Below are positions 18,351 to 29,171 of a stretch of 64,000 nucleotides of DNA, one piece after another. The translations under genes and the position numbers were made by a program. The stretch's first letter is position 1. The number at the start of each line of letters is the position of its first letter. Origin of the DNA: Marinitoga aeolica (lineage in GTDB: Bacteria > Thermotogota > Thermotogae > Petrotogales > Petrotogaceae); NCBI RefSeq assembly GCF_029910535.1, contig NZ_CP069362.1, positions 868,001 through 932,000 on the forward strand, read 5' to 3'. The notes under the pieces are model-generated. The model saw nothing but the letters and a program-made list of their open reading frames with translations, had not been told where the DNA came from and did no database searches.

Positions 18351-18395
18351 TTCTTTTTACATATAAGTTATAATTTTATGAATTTGCCCATTTTA

Positions 18396-18404
18396 TGTTA
18401 TAAT
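18396..18404 (+). promoter_or_regulatory. extended -10 promoter for pnp
   Basis: TGTTATAAT, an extended -10 element, lies about 24 bases before the pnp start; the -35 region is poor. Confidence 0.55.
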
Positions 18405-18427
18405 TATATTTAAAAGGGGTGATATAG

Positions 18428-20596
18428 ATGAAAGTATGGGAAACTGAAATTTTTGGTAGAAAATTGATTATCGAACATGGAAAGATGGCAAAACAGGCAC
18501 ATGGTTCTGTTTTGTTAAAATATGGTAAATCAGCCATTTTAATAACTGCAACAGCTTCAAAAGAAGCTAAAGAAGGAATAGATTTTCTTCCATTGACTGT
18601 TGAATTTCAAGAAAAATTCTATGCTGTTGGGAAAATACCTGGTGGATTCTTAAAAAGAGAAGGAAGACCCAGCAGTGAAGCTATTTTATCTTCAAGACTT
18701 ATTGATAGACCTATAAGACCTTTATTCCCTAAAGATTTTCATAATGATATACAGGTTATTGTTACTGCATTTTCCATGGATAATGATGATAGTATAGAAA
18801 CCTGGGGAATTACAGGTGCTTCTTTTGCATTAAATTTATCCCCAATTCCATTCGATGGAATGGTTGCTGGAGTAAGGCTGGGATATGTCGATGGTAAATT
18901 TATCATTTTCCCAACGCAAGAAGAATTGAAAAAAAGTAAAATGGATATTGTTGTAGCTGGAACTAAAGAAGCTATTACTATGGTTGAAGGGGAATCATTG
19001 GAAGTTTCGGAAGAAGAAATGGTTAAAGCTTTATTATTTGCTCATGATGCTATAAAACAGGTCATTGAATTTCAAGAAAAGGTTATATCTGAATTTGAAA
19101 TAGAAAAATGGGAAGTTACCCCACCAGAAATACCAGAAGGTTTTGTTGAAGATTTTGAAAAATTAATTGATGATGATGAATTAAAAAAGAAAATATTAGT
19201 AAAAGGTAAAAAAAATAGAGATGAAGCTATTGATTCATATAGAAAAGAATTGTTAGAAAAGTTTCAAAGTGAATATGTTGAAAAATGGGATAATGAAACA
19301 TATGAAAAGTATAAAAAATTTATTCTTGAATCTTTTGATGATAGAATTAAAAAATTAATGAGAAGAATGATCATTGAAGAAAATACCAGAGCTGATGGTA
19401 GAAAAATCGATGAAATAAGACCTATAACATGTGAGATTGGATTATTTGAAAAAACACACGGTTCTGCATTATTTACAAGAGGTGAAACTCAAAGTTTAGG
19501 TGTAGTAACTCTCGGAGAACCTATGGATGTGCAAATTATTGATACTGTCTTTGAAGAAGGCGAAAGAAGGTTTATGCTACACTATAATTTCCCACCATTT
19601 TCTACTGGCGAAGTTAAAGGTTTGAGATTAAGCAGACGTGAAATTGGTCACGGTCATCTTGCTGAAAGAGCTTTAAAAAATCTTATTCCATCTGAAGAAG
19701 AATTCCCATATATTATTAGAGTTGTTTCTGAAATTTTAGAATCAAATGGTTCGTCTTCAATGGCTACAGTTTGTTCGGGTTCACTTGCTTTAATGGATGC
19801 AGGTGTTCCAATGCCAAAGCACGTTGCTGGTGTTGCAATGGGATTGATATTCGAAGAAGATAAATTTGTTGTTTTAACCGATATTCTTGGTATGGAAGAT
19901 CATCTTGGAGACATGGATTTTAAAGTTACAGGAACAAGAGATGGAATTACCGCATTCCAGATGGATGTTAAAGTAGCTGGAGTAACAGAAGAGGTTTTAA
20001 GAGAAGCATTAGAAAGGGCAAAAAAAGCTAGATTGCATATATTAAATTTAATGTATGATACTATTTCTGAGCCAAGAAAAGAATTATCGCCATATGCTCC
20101 GCTAATTAAAACAACAAAAATTCCTTTAGATAAAATCTCTGAAGTAATTGGACCAGGCGGTAGAATTATTAAAGGAATTCATAAGGATTATGATGTCGAA
20201 GTATCAATAGATGATGAAACAGGATTAGCAAAAGTTAGTGGACATAATATCCATAATATTGACGAAGCTATAAATTATATACAGAATTTAATAAAAGAAG
20301 TAAAAGAAGGAGAAGTTTTTGATGGAAAGGTTTCAAGAATTGAAAATTATGGATTATTCGTTGAGATAATTCCTGGTAAATTAGGATTATTACATATGTC
20401 AAATTTAGGAAAAGACGCTAAAGATATATTAAAAAATATTAAAATCGGCGATATAATGAAAGTAGAAATAATCAGTATAGATGATAACGGAAGAATACAA
20501 TTGAAAAAATTTGGTGAAAAAACAGCTCCACGAAGAAGTAATAATAGACATCATAAAACATCTGAAACTCCAAAAACGGAGGGAAAAAATGATTAA
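18428..20596 (+). CDS. pnp: polyribonucleotide nucleotidyltransferase
   Basis: The 722-residue 3'-5' phosphorolytic exoribonuclease of RNA decay. It has two RNase PH domains separated by a helical domain, then KH ([12 protein letters not shown]) and S1 ([21 protein letters not shown]) RNA-binding domains; length is normal for the family. Typical motifs include [21 protein letters not shown]-like and DRPIRPLFP segments in the first half and the second-domain catalytic region with [11 protein letters not shown]. The ribosome-binding site is AAAAGGGG. The last eight bases overlap the next gene, an M16 peptidase, a common pnp neighbour in Gram-positive and Thermotogota genomes. Confidence 0.96.
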   Translation: MKVWETEIFGRKLIIEHGKMAKQAHGSVLLKYGKSAILITATASKEAKEGIDFLPLTVEFQEKFYAVGKIPGGFLKREGRPSSEAILSSRLIDRPIRPLFPKDFHNDIQVIVTAFSMDNDDSIETWGITGASFALNLSPIPFDGMVAGVRLGYVDGKFIIFPTQEELKKSKMDIVVAGTKEAITMVEGESLEVSEEEMVKALLFAHDAIKQVIEFQEKVISEFEIEKWEVTPPEIPEGFVEDFEKLIDDDELKKKILVKGKKNRDEAIDSYRKELLEKFQSEYVEKWDNETYEKYKKFILESFDDRIKKLMRRMIIEENTRADGRKIDEIRPITCEIGLFEKTHGSALFTRGETQSLGVVTLGEPMDVQIIDTVFEEGERRFMLHYNFPPFSTGEVKGLRLSRREIGHGHLAERALKNLIPSEEEFPYIIRVVSEILESNGSSSMATVCSGSLALMDAGVPMPKHVAGVAMGLIFEEDKFVVLTDILGMEDHLGDMDFKVTGTRDGITAFQMDVKVAGVTEEVLREALERAKKARLHILNLMYDTISEPRKELSPYAPLIKTTKIPLDKISEVIGPGGRIIKGIHKDYDVEVSIDDETGLAKVSGHNIHNIDEAINYIQNLIKEVKEGEVFDGKVSRIENYGLFVEIIPGKLGLLHMSNLGKDAKDILKNIKIGDIMKVEIISIDDNGRIQLKKFGEKTAPRRSNNRHHKTSETPKTEGKND

Positions 20597-21824
20597 AAAA
20601 AGATCACTTTCTAACGGTCTGGATATATTACTCGTACCCCGAAATAATGTAAGAAGTGTATCTATTATAGCTGCAGTCAGGGCTGGTTCAGCTCATGAAC
20701 CCCAAGAATTGATGGGAATATCCCATCTAATAGAACATTCTGTATTTAGAGGTACATATAATAGAAATATGGAAGAAATAAAAAGACCCATCGAAGAATT
20801 CGGTGGGTCATTAAATGCATTTACTGGCAAAAATTTAACAGCATATTATGCTAAAGTCCCGTTAATTGCTGCAAAAGTTGGCGTGGAAATTATAATGGAT
20901 ATCATATTTAATGCCGAATTTAATGAAGAAGATATAGAAAAAGAGAAAAAAATCGTTTTAGATGAAATTGCAATGTATGAAGATGAACCTGTGGAAAATA
21001 CATTTGAACAACTACATAAAATAATGTTTTCCAACGAATTTGCATTTCCTGTATTAGGAACTAAAGAAAGTGTATCAAAATTAAATTCTTTAAAATTAAA
21101 AGAATATTACTTAGAAAAATATACTCCAAAAAATATTGTTTTAACTATTGTTGGCCCAGAAAAGGATTTAGAAAGTCTTTTATTGGATATAGAAAAATTA
21201 ACCCCAGAAAGAAAAGGAAAAAAATGTGCTTTTAAAAGTCCTATATTTAATAATAATAATAATAATAATAAAATTAGAAAAATAGAAAAAAGTAAAGAAG
21301 AACTTTCTCAAATTTATATTGCTTATTCTTTTAAAGCTCCTTCTAAAATGTCTCAAGACTTCTATAGTGTTTCTATTATGAAAACATTCTTGGGTAGTGG
21401 AATGAGTTCTCTTCTCTTTACAAAAATACGAGAAGAACAGGGATTAGCTTATGAAATTACAGCTGATTATTCTGCATATAATGATAATGGTGTTTTTACA
21501 ATATTTGCAGCAACTATACCAGAAAATTTTGAAAAATTAAATTCATCTATTTATGAAAATATAAGAAATATTAATAAAAATAGTGATTTAGAAAACTGGA
21601 TAGAATATGGGAAAAAGAGGTTATCTGGAAGGTACATGTTGGAAACGGAAAATGGATTAAACTTTGGTTTTTTAGCTTTAGATTATTATCTATCTTTCGA
21701 TAAATTGATAGATATTGATGAAATAGTAAAAAAAATAAACTCACAAGAGAATAAAAATATTATTGATGTCTCAAACGATATATTTAATAATGAACCTTAT
21801 ATATCTATTGTAAAACCTAAATAA
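20589..21824 (+). CDS. M16 family zinc metallopeptidase
   Basis: A 411-residue peptidase of the mitochondrial processing peptidase family. The inverted zinc motif HxxEH (HLIEH) is at about residues 51-55, with the downstream Glu region ([16 protein letters not shown]) near 120-130, so the catalytic half is complete. I take the ATG at 20589, which has a GGAGGG site and overlaps pnp by eight bases, rather than the longer reading upstream. A run of seven AAT codons encodes poly-Asn at about residues 221-227, in the linker between the two halves. No signal peptide is seen, so it is probably cytoplasmic. Confidence 0.9.
   Translation: MIKKRSLSNGLDILLVPRNNVRSVSIIAAVRAGSAHEPQELMGISHLIEHSVFRGTYNRNMEEIKRPIEEFGGSLNAFTGKNLTAYYAKVPLIAAKVGVEIIMDIIFNAEFNEEDIEKEKKIVLDEIAMYEDEPVENTFEQLHKIMFSNEFAFPVLGTKESVSKLNSLKLKEYYLEKYTPKNIVLTIVGPEKDLESLLLDIEKLTPERKGKKCAFKSPIFNNNNNNNKIRKIEKSKEELSQIYIAYSFKAPSKMSQDFYSVSIMKTFLGSGMSSLLFTKIREEQGLAYEITADYSAYNDNGVFTIFAATIPENFEKLNSSIYENIRNINKNSDLENWIEYGKKRLSGRYMLETENGLNFGFLALDYYLSFDKLIDIDEIVKKINSQENKNIIDVSNDIFNNEPYISIVKPK
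21249..21269 (+). repeat. (AAT)7 microsatellite coding for poly-Asn
   Basis: Seven AAT units in the M16 peptidase gene, in frame. Length changes would add or remove Asn residues in a linker without shifting the frame. Confidence 0.9.
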
Positions 21825-21844
21825 TAAAATATGGGGTTGGGATT

Positions 21845-22855
21845 TTGAAAACAAAAATAACAAACTTGCAACCTGGAATGATTGTAGGGGAAGATATTTA
21901 CAATTTAAAAAATAGCTTAAATTTAAAGAAAGGTCAAAAATTAGATAGAGATATGATTGACCTTATTCTTAAAAGTGATATTACTGAAATTGAAATTATG
22001 GATTCAAATGCCTCAATAGGCTTTATCCAAAAAACATTTGAAGAATTGCCAAATATAATAGATGAAACAATTTATAATAAATGGATTGATTCCATAAGCG
22101 ATTTGTTCCATCATTTTACAAAAGAAGAAATATACGTTTCTTTGAACAATATCACAGAAGAAATATACAAATCATTAAACGTAAAAGAATACTTTGTTTT
22201 AAATTTTATAAATTCTTTTGGAAATGATAGTTTGACTTACCACTCATTAAATACAGCTATTATTGTTTCAATAATAGCTAAGAAAATAGAAATCCCATAT
22301 ATCATGTATAAACAAACTGTAAAATTTTCTCTAATACATGATATTGGTTATGCTATGTTAGATGATAGGGTTATTAATGACTTTGATAGCGATGATAAAA
22401 ACGCTTTAATTCATAATATTGTTGCATATAAAAAATTACAGGATTTAAAAGCTACATTAAATCATGAAATATTAGAAAGTATACTTTACCATCATGAAAG
22501 ATATGATGGTAAAGGAAAATTTCATTTAAAAGGTGAAAAAATTCCTCCACTTGTTAGAATAACCCAGGTAGCAGATGCTTATACTTCTTTAACAGAACTT
22601 GGATATACTCCTTATCAGGCATTATCCTGGATATTAAAAAAGTGCGGTTTTATATTCGATCCATATTATGTAGGACTTTTATATGAAATCACGGGATATT
22701 ATCCCACGGGAACAAAGGTAAAATTGAGTGATGGTTCTATTGGAATTGTATTGAGAAGAAATGAAATTGAATTTTTTCCTGAAGTGCTTGTAAACAATGA
22801 GCCAGTTAAAACAGGACCTGATTCAAATGTATATATAAAAGAGGTGATTGAATGA
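21845..22855 (+). CDS. degenerate HD-GYP domain protein
   Basis: A 336-residue protein with an N-terminal region of about 70 residues resembling those of other HD-GYP proteins, then an HD-type phosphohydrolase domain: H in HSLNTA, HD in IHDIGY, HHERYDGKG, and a D in QVADAYTSL. Metal-binding His and Asp residues are largely kept, but the usual HDIGK lysine is Tyr and the GYP proline is missing (GKGKF). It may have reduced or altered activity on cyclic di-GMP. It seems to start at a TTG preceded by GGGGTTGGGA. It is the first of three related genes in tandem and overlaps the next as ATGA. Confidence 0.8.
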   Translation: MKTKITNLQPGMIVGEDIYNLKNSLNLKKGQKLDRDMIDLILKSDITEIEIMDSNASIGFIQKTFEELPNIIDETIYNKWIDSISDLFHHFTKEEIYVSLNNITEEIYKSLNVKEYFVLNFINSFGNDSLTYHSLNTAIIVSIIAKKIEIPYIMYKQTVKFSLIHDIGYAMLDDRVINDFDSDDKNALIHNIVAYKKLQDLKATLNHEILESILYHHERYDGKGKFHLKGEKIPPLVRITQVADAYTSLTELGYTPYQALSWILKKCGFIFDPYYVGLLYEITGYYPTGTKVKLSDGSIGIVLRRNEIEFFPEVLVNNEPVKTGPDSNVYIKEVIE

Positions 22856-23922
22856 AAATTGTACCTCTTAGCAAGGCTAAATACGGCATGGTAATTGCTA
22901 TGGATGTTAGAGATACTACCGGTCGTGTTATCCTTAAAAAAGGAACAGAAATAAATGAATCAATTATATATTTATTAAAAAAAGCTGGAATATTTAACAT
23001 TCCTATAAATTCTACTAAAATTGTAAGTGACTTAAAAAAAGAAACAGAAAAACATGGTGTTATAAGTAAAGAAAATCTTGATTTGAATTATAATAAAGTA
23101 AAAGATTTATTCAAAAATTTAGAAAACGATGGTCATATTGATATAGATACTGTAATAGATATTGCTTCATCAATAAAAGAAGATTTAGAAAATAATTATT
23201 CAGATAAACTATTCGTTCCATTAAAAAAACTAAGAGACTTTGATGAATATCTTTATTCTCATTCACTAAATGTAATGATTATAAGTTCTTTACTGGCAAT
23301 CGAAAATAAAATAATTGACGATGAATTATTAAATATTTCCATATCAGCCCTTCTACACGACATAGGAAAAACTAAAGTCCCAAAAGAAATCATGAATGCC
23401 CCCAGACCATTAACTGGTGAGGAAATGAATATTATGAGGAATCATGTTTTGTATGGTAAAAAATTAGCTTTAGAAAATAATTTAAAAGATGAAAATATTA
23501 TTGGTGGCATATATGAACATCATGAAAGATATGATGGTAAGGGATATTTAGAAGGAAAAAAAGGTTCTTATATAACTAAATTTGGAAGAATTATTGCTAT
23601 AGCAGATGTTTATGATGCTTTAACAAGTGTAAGAAGTTATAAAGGGCCATGGACTCCTTATAAAACAATCTCTTTTATTTTAACAAATGTAGAAAAACAA
23701 TTTGATGGAACCTTTGCCCAAGGACTTATCAATGCTTTTGGTATTTATCCCGCTGGAACTAGAGTTCAACTCAACAACGGGCAGTTCGGAACAGTAGTTG
23801 CTTCAAATAGAGCAAATAAAATACGTCCATTAATAAAAATAGATCATGGAGACATTGTTGACTTGAGTGAAGAAAAGTCTTTAAGAATTACTAAAGTATT
23901 AGATTATATCTATATTGAGTGA
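22852..23922 (+). CDS. HD-GYP-type phosphohydrolase
   Basis: A 356-residue protein similar to both neighbours. The HD domain has H in HSLNVM, HDIGK, an NHVLYGK helix, HHERYDGKGY and ADVYDALTS, so all the usual metal ligands of a cyclic di-GMP phosphodiesterase are present. The residue after GY is Leu, not Pro, so the GYP motif is incomplete. A C-terminal segment of about 50 residues resembling a small beta domain (GTRVQLNNGQFGTVV) follows the catalytic domain. No membrane segment is seen. Translation is coupled to the gene before it by a four-base overlap. Confidence 0.85.
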   Translation: MKIVPLSKAKYGMVIAMDVRDTTGRVILKKGTEINESIIYLLKKAGIFNIPINSTKIVSDLKKETEKHGVISKENLDLNYNKVKDLFKNLENDGHIDIDTVIDIASSIKEDLENNYSDKLFVPLKKLRDFDEYLYSHSLNVMIISSLLAIENKIIDDELLNISISALLHDIGKTKVPKEIMNAPRPLTGEEMNIMRNHVLYGKKLALENNLKDENIIGGIYEHHERYDGKGYLEGKKGSYITKFGRIIAIADVYDALTSVRSYKGPWTPYKTISFILTNVEKQFDGTFAQGLINAFGIYPAGTRVQLNNGQFGTVVASNRANKIRPLIKIDHGDIVDLSEEKSLRITKVLDYIYIE

Positions 23923-23932
23923 GGGGATTTTT

Positions 23933-25006
23933 ATGAAATTTTTACCTTTAAACAAAATAAAATCTGGGATGATTGTTGCTATGGATATAAAAGATTTTAA
24001 TGGTAATATATTATTCAAAAAAGGAACAATTTTGAATGAAGCTAAAATAAATACAATTAAAATTAATGGTATTTTTAAAATACCTATTAATGAAGAAAAA
24101 GACGAAATAAAGTCTATAAGTGAATCTGCCCATGTTCATAGTTTTATAAGCAAAAAGCTTTTAGATGTGAGTTTTAAAAAAGTTAAAGATATTTTTGAAG
24201 AATTAATGAATACTGGAAAAGTTAATATTAGCAAAACAGAAGAAGTTGCAATAAATTTAACTCAAGAAATGCAAAAAAATTTTTCTGATAAATTATATGT
24301 TCCGCTAAAAAAATTAAAGACATATGATGAATACTTATACTCCCATTCATTAAATGTAATGATTCTCGGTTCTTTAATAGGGTTAGAAGAAGGTATTACA
24401 GGAGATGAGTTAACTGAGCTTGCCTTAAGCGGTTTATTACACGATATTGGAAAAGTTAAAATTCCTTTAGAAATTTTAAACGCTCCAAGAAAACTCTCTT
24501 TTGAAGAATTCGAATTAATTAAAAACCACGTATTATATGCAAAAGAACTTTTAGAAAATTCTGGTATAACAGATAAAAAAATAATTGACGGAGCTTTAGA
24601 ACATCATGAAAGATATGATGGGAGTGGATATATATTTAAAAAGAAAGGAAAAGAAATTTCCTATTATGGAAGAATATTAGCTCTTGCTGATGTTTATGAT
24701 GCTTTAACAAGCAAAAGAAGCTACAAAGATCCATGGCCTCCCTATAAAACATTATCCTATATACTCTCCCATGTAAATAAACATTTTGATCCTTTATTTA
24801 CCCAGAATTTAGTAAATGCTCTTGGGCTTTTCCCACCAGGAATGAAAGTTATGCTTAACGATGGCTCAGAAGGAATTATCATAGCAACAAACAGATCAAA
24901 TAAAATGAAACCTATTATAAAAATAAATGATGATATCGTCGATTTACTTGAAGAAAAAAGTTTAAGAATCACTAAAATCATTGATTATGAATATATAGAA
25001 GAATAA
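23933..25006 (+). CDS. HD-GYP-type phosphohydrolase
   Basis: A 357-residue protein, closest to the preceding gene and clearly its tandem paralogue. Conserved elements are HSLNVM, HDIGK, NHVLYAKELL, HHERYDGSGY and ADVYDALTSKRSYKD, again with GYI in place of GYP. The same C-terminal beta segment (GMKVMLNDGSEGIII) is present. I place the start at 23933, where GAGGGG lies upstream, rather than 18 bases earlier inside the previous gene. Probably cytoplasmic; a role in cyclic di-GMP turnover is likely from the family but not proven by the sequence. Confidence 0.85.
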   Translation: MKFLPLNKIKSGMIVAMDIKDFNGNILFKKGTILNEAKINTIKINGIFKIPINEEKDEIKSISESAHVHSFISKKLLDVSFKKVKDIFEELMNTGKVNISKTEEVAINLTQEMQKNFSDKLYVPLKKLKTYDEYLYSHSLNVMILGSLIGLEEGITGDELTELALSGLLHDIGKVKIPLEILNAPRKLSFEEFELIKNHVLYAKELLENSGITDKKIIDGALEHHERYDGSGYIFKKKGKEISYYGRILALADVYDALTSKRSYKDPWPPYKTLSYILSHVNKHFDPLFTQNLVNALGLFPPGMKVMLNDGSEGIIIATNRSNKMKPIIKINDDIVDLLEEKSLRITKIIDYEYIEE

Positions 25007-25007
25007 A

Positions 25008-26057
25008 TTACTTAGAAAATTCTTTTAATTCAATTTCTAAATATTTTTGTGTATCTTTGAATAAAACTGTTTTATTATTTAATTTAATAATTATATTTTC
25101 ACTAAACCTCGAAAATACTGATCTCAATTTTCGAGGGTTGATTTCTATCAAATATTTATGCTTAAATTTTAAGTTTATTTTCCATGTAATTGTTGTATTT
25201 TTATCCTTTGCTAGAATATAAGACTCTTTTCCTAATATTAAATATATCCTCGCATTTGATGGCAAAGATGTATATATCTTGTTTAATATCTTTTTTAATT
25301 CCTTTAAATTTATCTTCTGAAATTCCAAAACTTCCCTATCAAAATTTATTCTTATACCTATTGGATTCACAGAACTACATACATTAATATTAATCCCTTT
25401 TCCTTTAATTAATATAGATTCTTCATTTAAATATAATCCTACCTCTTTATCCGTTATTAAAGATAGAGATTTTATTATGTGTCTAATAGTAACATATGGA
25501 ACTTCACGTGAAATATTTATTTCAGATTTTCCAAAATAACTATATACGCCCATATTATATCCATGGAAGTATCCCCATAACTCACCTTTTTTGTTAGAAA
25601 ATATATTTATCAAATCACCTTCCATTGACGTGATACTACAAAAATCAAGATTATCTATAAATTTTTTTAATTGTATTTTTGATAATAAAGTAGGATTATT
25701 TATATTAAAAGAAGGTTTTTCTTCATTTTCACTTTCAATATTTAAAGACATGTTTTCTAACTCTATTTTTACTCCTTCATCCAAGGCTAACATTCTAACA
25801 AATGGATTTTCTTCTTCATTTAATCCTTTTAATAATCCTTTTAAATGTTGTATTGGTATTTTATAAACTTTTTTAAATGGAAAAAATTCTTTTGAAAAAA
25901 ACATATCTGCTACTGCACATCCATCAGTCATGGATACCCTTAAAAACTTATCAAAATATAAATATATATACCTATGAATAGGTTCAATATTACCACAAAA
26001 TTTATCTGCAAATTCTACAACTTTTTTTAACCTTTTTGTTGGTATCCAACCTTCCAT
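25008..26057 (-). CDS. divergent protein resembling the DNA polymerase III sliding clamp
   Basis: A 349-residue protein with no obvious close family. It can be divided into three parts of about 115 residues, each ending with a pattern typical of bacterial beta-clamp domains: a polar beta stretch, then a (V/I)xIPxxxL-type strand and helix, then paired strands. Examples are VSMTDGCAVAD followed by KIPIQHLKGLLKGL in part one (compare the clamp's TDG..RLA and VPxxxL), VTIRHIIKSLS then KEVGLYLNEESILIKG in part two, and IEINPRKLRSVFSRF then NIIIKLNNKTVLF in part three (compare the clamp's FNxxYLxxxL). Total length is close to the usual 366 residues. The typical clamp C-terminus (PMRL) is absent. 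This is fold recognition by eye. The ATG at 26057 has a GGAGG site inside the preceding gene's last codons. Confidence 0.5.
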   Translation of the reverse strand: MEGWIPTKRLKKVVEFADKFCGNIEPIHRYIYLYFDKFLRVSMTDGCAVADMFFSKEFFPFKKVYKIPIQHLKGLLKGLNEEENPFVRMLALDEGVKIELENMSLNIESENEEKPSFNINNPTLLSKIQLKKFIDNLDFCSITSMEGDLINIFSNKKGELWGYFHGYNMGVYSYFGKSEINISREVPYVTIRHIIKSLSLITDKEVGLYLNEESILIKGKGININVCSSVNPIGIRINFDREVLEFQKINLKELKKILNKIYTSLPSNARIYLILGKESYILAKDKNTTITWKINLKFKHKYLIEINPRKLRSVFSRFSENIIIKLNNKTVLFKDTQKYLEIELKEFSK

Positions 26058-26058
26058 A

Positions 26059-26376
26059 TTAAACCTCCGACTCAAATTCTTCCTTTGTTATAGGTGTTCC
26101 CCCTATTAAATCAAAATTTAATAACCTATATACTCCATCAAATTCAGCTATTAATTGGATTCTTTCAGGACATTTTGAACCAATATATTCTTTATTAATG
26201 ATATAAGTTGATTTACCTTTATATGAATTTGAAAAATCATATCCTTTCCTCAAATAACTTCTAAATTTTTCACCACATTTATTACATTTAAAATATATGA
26301 CCAATGAATTTTCTTCTGCATAAAATGGATTTTTATTTAAATCTTTTTCTTTTTTCTTTTTATTAAACCAAAACAC
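26059..26376 (-). CDS. small conserved-looking protein with a CxxC motif
   Basis: A 105-residue protein that begins with a Lys-rich segment. It has a CNKC pair at about residues 31-34 and a further Cys at about 69 (SKCPER); whether it binds zinc is unclear because only three cysteines are seen. Its start is a GTG seven bases after an AAGGGG site. It is followed with almost no gap by the clamp-like gene, so the two are probably translated together. I recognise no domain. Confidence 0.6.
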   Translation of the reverse strand: MFWFNKKKKEKDLNKNPFYAEENSLVIYFKCNKCGEKFRSYLRKGYDFSNSYKGKSTYIINKEYIGSKCPERIQLIAEFDGVYRLLNFDLIGGTPITKEEFESEV

Positions 26377-26410
26377 ATTATCACCCCTTCCAACTTATTA
26401 TACCATATAT

Positions 26411-26441
26411 AAAATTCCCTGCAATAAATGCAGGGAATTTT
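26411..26441 (-). terminator. terminator after clpC
   Basis: A perfect 13-bp hairpin (AAAATTCCCTGCA / TGCAGGGAATTTT, 5-base loop) directly follows the clpC stop; T-rich tail on the minus strand. Confidence 0.88.
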
Positions 26442-26442
26442 A

Positions 26443-28911
26443 TTATTCTTCTTTAGTTTTTATTTCGCCTTTTCCAACTCTTATATTCAATTTTTCACCA
26501 TCAAAATCTATAATTACTTTACTCTTTGGAGGAATTTCTCCTGCTATTATTTTATTAGCAAGTTCCATTTCTATTTCTCTTTCAATAACCCTTCTTAATG
26601 GTCTGGCTCCAAAAATTCTATCATATCCCTTTTTGGCAATATATTCTTTTGCATCTTCTGTAATCATCAATTCCAGATCTCTTTCTTTTACTCTTTCTTC
26701 CAATCTTCTCATCATAATTCCTACTATTTCTTTTACTTCTTCAATTGTTAATGGTTTAAATACTATTACTTCATCTAATCTATTTAAAAATTCTGGCCTG
26801 AAATATTTCTTCAATTCTTCTCTAACCACTTTTTCTACATCTCTTTCTTCATTCAACCTTTCTTCATCACTTATAAATCCTAATTTACCTCTATTTTCTA
26901 ATTTATTTAATATATTTTCTGACCCTATATTACTTGTCATAATAATAATCGTATTCCTAAAATCTACCGTATTTCCTTTTCCATCTGTTAATCTTCCATC
27001 ATCCAATACCTGTAATAATATATTAAATACATCTGGATGAGCTTTTTCTATTTCATCTATAAGAATCACAGAATATGGCTTCCTTCTAACCGCTTCAGTT
27101 AATTGTCCACCTTGTTCATAACCAACATAACCTGGAGGTGAACCAATTAATCTTGAAACTGCATGTTTTTCCATATACTCAGACATATCAATTCTTATTA
27201 GTGCTTCTTCTGTATCAAATAATACTTCTGCTAATGATTTTGCAAGTTCAGTTTTACCGACCCCTGTTGGTCCTAAGAACAGGAATGAACCTATTGGCCT
27301 TGTTGGATCTTTTAAACCTGCTCTTGCTTTCCTTATATGTTGTGCTACTTTTATTATTGCTTCTTCCTGACCAACAACACGCTTATGTATTTCTTTTTCT
27401 AAATTAAGCAATTTTTCTCTTTCCTCTTCCAACATCTTTTTTGCTGGTATACCTGTCCATTTTTCAATTACATCTGCAATTCTTTCTTCATCTACAATAA
27501 CTTCTTCTTCCTCTTTATCTTTTTCTTCTTCATATTGTTTTTTCAATTCTTCTATTTGTTTTTCTAATTCAAAAAGATCCTTTTTCTTCAAAGCTGCTTC
27601 TTCATATTCACCTTTAACAGTTAAATCATTTATTTCTTCTTCTAACTCTTTTGCTTCATACTCTAATTTCTTTATATTTGATAATTTTGAACTCTTTTCA
27701 AGTCTTGCTTTTGCAGAAGCTTCATCTATAAGGTCAATAGCTTTATCTGGTAAAAATCTATCTGTTATATATCTATGAGAAAGTTTCACAGCTGCTACAA
27801 CTGCACTATCATCTATCTTAACATTATGATGTTTTTCAAATGTTTCTTTTAGTCCTCTTAAAATTGCTATAGCATCTTCTTCACTTGGCTCATCAACTTG
27901 AACAGGTTGGAACCTTCTTGCTAATGCTTTATCTTTCTCAATATATTGTCTATATTCATCTAAAGTTGTAGCCCCTATAACCCTTAATTCGCCACGGGCT
28001 AAATCTGGTTTTAACATATTAGCTGCATCCATAGAATTACCTTCTGCTTTACCTGCTCCAATAATTGTATGCAACTCATCTATAAACAAAATAATTTTAT
28101 CGCCTTGTTTTTTTACTTCATCAATAACGTTTTTTAACCTTTCTTCAAATTCACCTCTAAATTTAGCTCCCGCTAATAATCTTCCCATATCTAATTGTAA
28201 TATCTTTTTATCTATTAAAGCATCTGGAACTGCTCCTTTTATAATTCTTTGAGCTAATCCTTCAACTATAGCTGTTTTACCAACACCTGGGTCACCTACT
28301 AAAACTGGATTATTCTTTGTTTTTCTACTGAGAATTTCAATAGTTCTTTGAATTTCTAAATCTCTTCCTATAACTGGCATTAATTTCTTTTCTTCTGCCA
28401 TTTTTGTTAAATCAATAGTGAACTGCGCAAGAACATCCGCTACATTTTCTTCAGAACCTTCTTTTGTTACTTTAATATTTTTTAATTCTTCATAAATTTC
28501 ATTAGTTGTTAATCCATATTTTGAAAATAATTTTGCCGAATAAGATGTACCTTCAAGCAATATAGCTAATAACAAATGCAACGTTGTTATCAATTTATGT
28601 TTTGTTTTTTTAGCCTCAGACTTTGCTATTTCAAAAATTCTTTCTAATGTTGGAGAAATATATACTCTATTATCTCTTACTCCACCAAAAGAATATTGAA
28701 CATTTTCTTCTAATTCACTTTCAATGTTCTCTTTTATTGCTTCAACATTAATCGTTTCAAAAAGTCTTTTTACATATTCATCATCACTATCGAGAATAGC
28801 TAAAGTAATATGCTCTGGTGTTACCACATTAGTCCCATAACCATTTGCTAAGGTTCTTGCATTTTCTATTATTTCCAGAGCCTTTTCCGTAAAATTCTTT
28901 GGATTCATCAT
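26443..28911 (-). CDS. clpC: ClpC-type AAA+ unfoldase
   Basis: An 822-residue Clp/Hsp100 ATPase: N-terminal Clp repeat domain (about 1-145), first AAA+ module (Walker A GDPGVGKT near 205), a short middle domain with a UVR-like segment ([18 protein letters not shown]), second AAA+ module (GPTGVGKT near 545) and the C-terminal domain. The short middle region rather than the long ClpB coiled coil, and the total length, favour ClpC, the partner of ClpP and adaptor proteins. The ATG at 28911 lies eight bases after AGGAGG; an in-frame GTG nine bases upstream is too close to that site. A CIRCE-like inverted repeat lies 36 bases upstream, suggesting heat-shock control by HrcA. Confidence 0.92.
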   Translation of the reverse strand: MMNPKNFTEKALEIIENARTLANGYGTNVVTPEHITLAILDSDDEYVKRLFETINVEAIKENIESELEENVQYSFGGVRDNRVYISPTLERIFEIAKSEAKKTKHKLITTLHLLLAILLEGTSYSAKLFSKYGLTTNEIYEELKNIKVTKEGSEENVADVLAQFTIDLTKMAEEKKLMPVIGRDLEIQRTIEILSRKTKNNPVLVGDPGVGKTAIVEGLAQRIIKGAVPDALIDKKILQLDMGRLLAGAKFRGEFEERLKNVIDEVKKQGDKIILFIDELHTIIGAGKAEGNSMDAANMLKPDLARGELRVIGATTLDEYRQYIEKDKALARRFQPVQVDEPSEEDAIAILRGLKETFEKHHNVKIDDSAVVAAVKLSHRYITDRFLPDKAIDLIDEASAKARLEKSSKLSNIKKLEYEAKELEEEINDLTVKGEYEEAALKKKDLFELEKQIEELKKQYEEEKDKEEEEVIVDEERIADVIEKWTGIPAKKMLEEEREKLLNLEKEIHKRVVGQEEAIIKVAQHIRKARAGLKDPTRPIGSFLFLGPTGVGKTELAKSLAEVLFDTEEALIRIDMSEYMEKHAVSRLIGSPPGYVGYEQGGQLTEAVRRKPYSVILIDEIEKAHPDVFNILLQVLDDGRLTDGKGNTVDFRNTIIIMTSNIGSENILNKLENRGKLGFISDEERLNEERDVEKVVREELKKYFRPEFLNRLDEVIVFKPLTIEEVKEIVGIMMRRLEERVKERDLELMITEDAKEYIAKKGYDRIFGARPLRRVIEREIEMELANKIIAGEIPPKSKVIIDFDGEKLNIRVGKGEIKTKEE

Positions 28912-28946
28912 TTCCAACACCTCCTAATATATCTTAATTTTTATTT

Positions 28947-28973
28947 TTAGCATTTGTAACTTTTGTTTGCTAA
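28947..28973 (-). promoter_or_regulatory. CIRCE-like inverted repeat upstream of clpC
   Basis: TTAGCATTT-N9-GTTTGCTAA has the exact 9-9-9 layout of the HrcA operator CIRCE (TTAGCACTC-N9-GAGTGCTAA) and matches 14 of its 18 fixed positions. A half-site-like TGATTGCTAA lies near 29070. No confident -35/-10 pair was found next to it. Confidence 0.5.
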
Positions 28974-29143
28974 ATAAATCTTAAAAAAATAATTCATTTT
29001 TAAATTTCGATATTTTAGACTGAAAATTTTTAAAAAAGTTCAAAATCATTTTTCTTTTTTATCACTCTTAACATTTGATTGCTAATTCGATTTTATGATA
29101 CTATCTTTTTATTTCTAAGAAATTAACATAATATGTCAATTAT

Positions 29144-29171
29144 AAAAACGACCTCAAAAGAGGCCGTTTTT
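29144..29171 (-). terminator. terminator after purA
   Basis: A 12-bp hairpin with one mismatch (AAAAACGACCTC / GAGGCCGTTTTT, 4-base loop) overlaps the purA stop and has T-rich sequence on the minus strand. Confidence 0.8.
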
